NCBI GenBank assembly: GCA_017560095.1
Contig: JAFYOU010000006.1
Coordinates: forward strand, 26,476 to 90,475
Reading direction: 5' to 3'
Source of the DNA: Candidatus Gastranaerophilales bacterium
Lineage (GTDB): Bacteria > Cyanobacteriota > Vampirovibrionia > Gastranaerophilales > Gastranaerophilaceae
Length of the DNA: 64,000 nucleotides
This document shows, piece by piece, positions 60,568-64,000 of the stretch (the first letter of the stretch is position 1; every line of letters begins with the position of its first letter). The notes beneath the pieces are model-generated. The model made no database searches. It had not been told where the DNA came from and saw only the letters and a program-made list of their open reading frames with translations. Both the position numbers and the translations under genes were made by a program.

Positions 60568-62034
60568 TTATAACCTTTGAGACTTATCTAAAATAATTAT
60601 GTTTGCTACATCAATATATGAATCTTGACTTCTTGCAAGCTTCATTGTTTCAAGGTTATAAATCAAATATTTTTTAGAGTTGATCCCTGTAATCATTATA
60701 TTGTTTTCATTAGGAATCAATGTCATATTTGAATAAAAACCTTCTTGGGCTATACGTTCTCTTGAAATTATTTTATTTTGCGCAATATCATAAACATTCA
60801 TATAGCCTTCTTTTGCGCATAGTATAAATATTTTTCCTTGATATAAAATTGCATCTGTTGGTTTAACATCTAAATCTACTGTTATAACTGACTTTAATTG
60901 AATTTTATCAAAAACCAATAATTGATTTTGCATTCTCGAAACCGCATAAACATTTGCTTCGTCGATTAAGATTTTAGATACATTGTTTGCTTCTCCTAAT
61001 GCTTTTACGGAATAACCACCATTTTCATTTTTCATATAAAAAACTTTAGAAGAATATTCATCGAGAAAAGCAATTGTATCATCAATTTCACTATATGCTA
61101 TTTTTGCAGGCTTTTGATCAAGTTTAATCACTCGATCTAATTGCATAGAACTTAAATTAATCAAATAAATTGCATTGGCGTTCTGAGAAGCAACATAAGC
61201 CACATTTTCTTTTTTATTCAACACAACATCCGAAGCATTTGCATCAAGCTCAATTGTGCCAATTATCCTCTCGTCTTTTAAATCAATTATTTCAACTTTT
61301 TTTCCACTCCAATACAAAACCAAAGCCACTTTTGATTTTTCGCTTGTTATTATTTTTAGAGGCATCGAAGTCAACTTAAGTTCATACAAAGGAGTTTGCG
61401 AAGCTGAATCATACACTTCTAAAAATTTTGAATTTCTTGGATTGATAAAAGTTTTTTTATTTTTAAAATCCACAGTTGGAATAAATTCATTTCTTTTAAC
61501 AGCAGGAGCATATGCATTTGTTTGTTTACCTTTATTTTCAGCGTCTTTTAAAGCTAAAGAACCTTCTTCCTTGGATGGTATCAATAAATCCCCCAAAGTT
61601 AATTTTAAGCTTTCTGGCATTTTTAACCCAATCGGAGTCAACATATCTTGAGGCATCAAGCCAAGACGAACCTTGATGGGCAAATCATCCTTTTGGGTTA
61701 AAGTATAATTTCCTTTTTCATCTTTGAAAACTTTCAATAAAGAATAACCGTTATTTAACAAAACAACTTCTGGTAATTCTTTCAAGCTTTTATTTTCAGG
61801 ATAAACATATTCAACCTCTATTTCATCCACCATCATAGTACTCGGAGGAGAAAGAGGTATATACATAACATCATCATCCAAGGTCAACACGCTATCAAAC
61901 CTTTGATTTGCTTGAGGTAATTGCTTCTTCACAAAGCTCCAAACGTCATTTGGTAATTTTGATGCAGATGCAAATGGGGCAAGCATTAAAAATGCACCAA
62001 GCGATAATGAAAGTATATTTTTTTTGATATCCAT
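60568..62034 (-). CDS. Secreted YncE-like beta-propeller protein
   Basis: 488 aa. Signal peptide MDIKKNILSLSLGAFLMLAPFASA. Residues ~30-185 form an uncharacterised N-terminal domain, followed by a Pro/Ala linker and a seven-bladed propeller of the YncE/NHL type with repeated strands such as ENVAYVASQNANAIYLINL and DEANVYAVSRMQNQLLVF. It is probably periplasmic or surface-bound and may bind protein or nucleic acid. AAGGGG precedes the ATG. It follows dnaJ after 9 nt. Confidence 0.75.
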   Translation of the reverse strand: MDIKKNILSLSLGAFLMLAPFASASKLPNDVWSFVKKQLPQANQRFDSVLTLDDDVMYIPLSPPSTMMVDEIEVEYVYPENKSLKELPEVVLLNNGYSLLKVFKDEKGNYTLTQKDDLPIKVRLGLMPQDMLTPIGLKMPESLKLTLGDLLIPSKEEGSLALKDAENKGKQTNAYAPAVKRNEFIPTVDFKNKKTFINPRNSKFLEVYDSASQTPLYELKLTSMPLKIITSEKSKVALVLYWSGKKVEIIDLKDERIIGTIELDANASDVVLNKKENVAYVASQNANAIYLINLSSMQLDRVIKLDQKPAKIAYSEIDDTIAFLDEYSSKVFYMKNENGGYSVKALGEANNVSKILIDEANVYAVSRMQNQLLVFDKIQLKSVITVDLDVKPTDAILYQGKIFILCAKEGYMNVYDIAQNKIISRERIAQEGFYSNMTLIPNENNIMITGINSKKYLIYNLETMKLARSQDSYIDVANIIILDKSQRL

Positions 62035-62043
62035 AAAACCCCT

Positions 62044-63168
62044 TTATCTATGAAGAGCTTGTTTCATCTTATTTATAATATTATCCTTTTCTTGCTGTTT
62101 GGACAACACAAAAAGTTCTCTATATAATTTTTCTTCTTGTTGAGATAATTTTTTTGGAATTACAACTTTAACCGTAATATAGTGGTTTCCTTTTTGAGAA
62201 TCACTTCCTAAATATGGAACACCTTGCCCTTTTAAAGTAATTTTTTCTTCATTTTGAATTCCCGATGGAATTGTCGCAATGGTTTCACCATGGATTGTTT
62301 TAACTTTAATTTCATCTCCAATAACGGCTTGAGGAGTAGTTAATTCAAGCTCTGTATATATATCAAATCCATGACGAGCAAATTCTTTTGATGCTTTAAC
62401 ATGAATTACAACATATAAATCACCGCATCTTCCACCGTTTCTTCCACAATTTCCTTCGTTTGCCACTCGCATTTTTGAACCATGTTCTACGCCATGTGGA
62501 ATTTTAATTGTGATTTTCTTTTCGCGTTCAATTGCACCTAAACCATTACAAGCTTTGCAAAATGCTTTTGGATTTTTACCAGTTCCATGGCAACTTGGAC
62601 ACGTGGTAACAGAAGTAAATGAACCCAAAATAGTTCTTGTTGATTGCTGAACCCTTCCAGCACCTCCACAAGTAGGGCAAACTGTATCTTTCGCATCTTT
62701 TTGCATTCCAGTTGAGTTACACTCTTCGCAAGGCTCAAGATGTCTTACCTTAATTTCTTTTTCAAGACCAAAGCAAGCTTCAAGAAAATCTATTTCAATA
62801 TCCAATCTTAAGTCATCGCCACGCTCTGGCGCATTTGGGTTTCTTTCAAAACCAGATGAAAAGCCACCACCAAAACCACCGCCAAAGAATGATGAAAAAA
62901 TATCAGATAAATCAATATCGCCCATATTGAATGAATTAGGATTGAAACCAGCATTAGAAAGGCCATCTTCGCCATATCTATCATAGATTTCACGCTTATT
63001 ATCATCCGATAATGTTTCGTAGGCTTTACCAATTTCTTTAAATTTATCTGCAGCATCTGGGGCTTTATTAACATCTGGGTGATATTGCCTTGCTTTTTGC
63101 CTAAATGCTTTTTTTATTTCATCTTTAGATGCATTTTTTTCTACACCTAATATTTCATAATAATCCAT
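62044..63168 (-). CDS. dnaJ: Chaperone protein DnaJ
   Basis: 374 aa from [19 protein letters not shown] domain with HPD in [12 protein letters not shown]-rich linker ([13 protein letters not shown]), four CxxCxGxG zinc repeats ([32 protein letters not shown]), then the two client-binding domains. DnaK cochaperone. The frame is open to 63201; ATG 63180 overlaps the grpE stop and lies close to GGAAG, so it is an alternative start. Confidence 0.97.
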   Translation of the reverse strand: MDYYEILGVEKNASKDEIKKAFRQKARQYHPDVNKAPDAADKFKEIGKAYETLSDDNKREIYDRYGEDGLSNAGFNPNSFNMGDIDLSDIFSSFFGGGFGGGFSSGFERNPNAPERGDDLRLDIEIDFLEACFGLEKEIKVRHLEPCEECNSTGMQKDAKDTVCPTCGGAGRVQQSTRTILGSFTSVTTCPSCHGTGKNPKAFCKACNGLGAIEREKKITIKIPHGVEHGSKMRVANEGNCGRNGGRCGDLYVVIHVKASKEFARHGFDIYTELELTTPQAVIGDEIKVKTIHGETIATIPSGIQNEEKITLKGQGVPYLGSDSQKGNHYITVKVVIPKKLSQQEEKLYRELFVLSKQQEKDNIINKMKQALHR

Positions 63169-63172
63169 TATT

Positions 63173-63739
63173 TTATTCATCTTCCTTTTTTGCAACTCCA
63201 ACTAACGCTGGTCTTATGATTCTATCGCCCATTTTATAACCTTTTTGGGCAACAAAAGCAACAGTATCCGGTTCAAATTCGCTTGTTGGAACTTGTGTTA
63301 TTGCCTCGTGTTCATTTGGGTTAAAAACTTTACCCAATGCAACAATTTCTTCCATTCCACATTTTTTTAAAGTATCAATCAATTGCTTAACAGCTACTTC
63401 ATAACTTTCCTTAACTGTTTGACAATTGTCGACTTCCTTTAAATGTTCAGCTGCTCTATCAAAAGTGTCTAAAACGCTTGTTAATTTTTTAAGAACTTCA
63501 GAAGCTGCATATTTAGATAAATCTTCTTTTTCTTGAAGGGTTCTTTTTCTAAAATTATCAAAATCAGCAGCAAGTCTTAAATATTTATTATTTAAGTCTT
63601 CATATTTAGCTTCGAAATCATCTTTTATTTCTTCTTGAATTTCTTCTTGAACTTCGCTAACTTCTTCAGATGGGATTTCTTCTATATTTTCATTTTCTTT
63701 AATTTCTTCTTCTTGAAAAGGATTTTTATTGTCTTCCAT
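63173..63739 (-). CDS. grpE: Nucleotide exchange factor GrpE
   Basis: 188 aa. An acidic disordered start rich in Glu precedes the long dimerisation helix ([33 protein letters not shown]) and the beta domain with [23 protein letters not shown]. Releases ADP from DnaK. AAAGGGG before the ATG. Heads the operon grpE-dnaJ-propeller; dnaK is not in the window. Confidence 0.95.
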   Translation of the reverse strand: MEDNKNPFQEEEIKENENIEEIPSEEVSEVQEEIQEEIKDDFEAKYEDLNNKYLRLAADFDNFRKRTLQEKEDLSKYAASEVLKKLTSVLDTFDRAAEHLKEVDNCQTVKESYEVAVKQLIDTLKKCGMEEIVALGKVFNPNEHEAITQVPTSEFEPDTVAFVAQKGYKMGDRIIRPALVGVAKKEDE

Positions 63740-63895
63740 ATTTTCCCCTTTAAAATTCGTTTAATAACATTATAGAATATCAAAAGATAATGTCGAGTGC
63801 CTAAAAGATTAGATAGGCTTAAGATTGAATAAAATATATCATTTTATTCAAAACATTATTTGGAGCTAGAGCTCCAGTTCGTTTTCTTTTCAATA

Positions 63896-63911
63896 AAAGC
63901 CTAAAGGCTTT
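63896..63911 (+). terminator. Small hairpin, possible terminator
   Basis: AAAGCC-TAAA-GGCTTT (63896-63911) followed after a few bases by T-rich DNA. A GGAGCT-AG-AGCTCC palindrome (63862-63875) lies just before. Confidence 0.35.
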
Positions 63912-63916
63912 GTTCA

Positions 63917-63963
63917 TTTTTTCTTCTTTTGTGCTCAAACGCCGCAATCAAAAGAAGAAAAAA
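63917..63963. repeat. 15-bp perfect inverted repeat at the window end
   Basis: TTTTTTCTTCTTTTG (63917-63931) and CAAAAGAAGAAAAAA (63949-63963) around a 17-nt loop. Low-complexity arms but perfect. Upstream of grpE on its strand; could be a terminator for a gene outside the window. Confidence 0.5.
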
Positions 63964-64000
63964 TAGAACCAAAAAAGAAGAAAATAACGGCTTACTTTAA

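Overview
The window is A+T-rich (roughly 30% GC by eye) bacterial DNA read with the standard code (TGA is a stop; TGG is Trp). The gene set suggests a Gram-negative-type member of the Cyanobacteria-related Melainabacteria/Vampirovibrionia, most like a gut Gastranaerophilales. The clues are KdsC and UDP-GlcNAc epimerase, a DUF2993 (LmeA-like) protein, PilT and a type IV pilin-like protein, isolated FliI- and FliN-like proteins, and large orphan proteins with short N-termini of the kind MKINPITSYSF or MIKKINFN. The taxonomic placement is inference from recognised families, not from a search.

Positions 1 to about 17.1 kb are accessory. From left to right they hold a HEPN/Abi (AbiF-like) protein, unknown genes and a DUF1643 protein, an unknown gene followed by a WYL regulator, a tandem AAA ATPase split by a one-base frameshift, two small HTH proteins around a palindromic operator region, a minimal tyrosine recombinase, a restriction-modification pair (EcoRI-type adenine methylase plus DUF262/HNH nuclease), and a cluster of three truncated FtsZ-like proteins followed by a second DUF1643 protein. 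Seven genes here share one promoter architecture, CC-N5-TG-N14-TAAAAT-like, which ties the unknown genes, the AAA gene and the FtsZ-like genes into one apparent regulon. The 3' end of tRNA-Ser(GCU) at 17.13 kb faces this block and could be its attachment site.

From 17.4 to 64 kb the content is mostly core: lytic transglycosylase; dprA-topA-aroE; a pilin-like gene; prfB (with a programmed +1 frameshift)-hisS; an Eda-like aldolase; kdsC; transporters; tRNA-Lys; fliI; a GGDEF/HD-GYP protein; pilT; rpmG-tRNA-Trp-secE-nusG-rplK-rplA; pgi-speB; miaA; two tandem thymidylate-kinase-like genes; speE-aroA; coaE; recJ; fliN and a ThiF/MoeB-like gene; wecB; an O-methyltransferase; a beta-propeller protein; and grpE-dnaJ. 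Several large standalone orphan proteins are interspersed.

Two patterns cut across the window. First, about a dozen genes without a Shine-Dalgarno have a -10-like hexamer exactly 6 or 7 nt before ATG, which predicts leaderless mRNAs. Second, orphan proteins share a short N-terminal motif, alongside FliI and FliN genes that lack any local flagellar operon. The most novel-looking unit is the three-gene mini-FtsZ cluster: one member keeps the GTP-binding signature but ends before the T7 loop, and two have lost the signature, so they could act on the host FtsZ rather than form filaments themselves.
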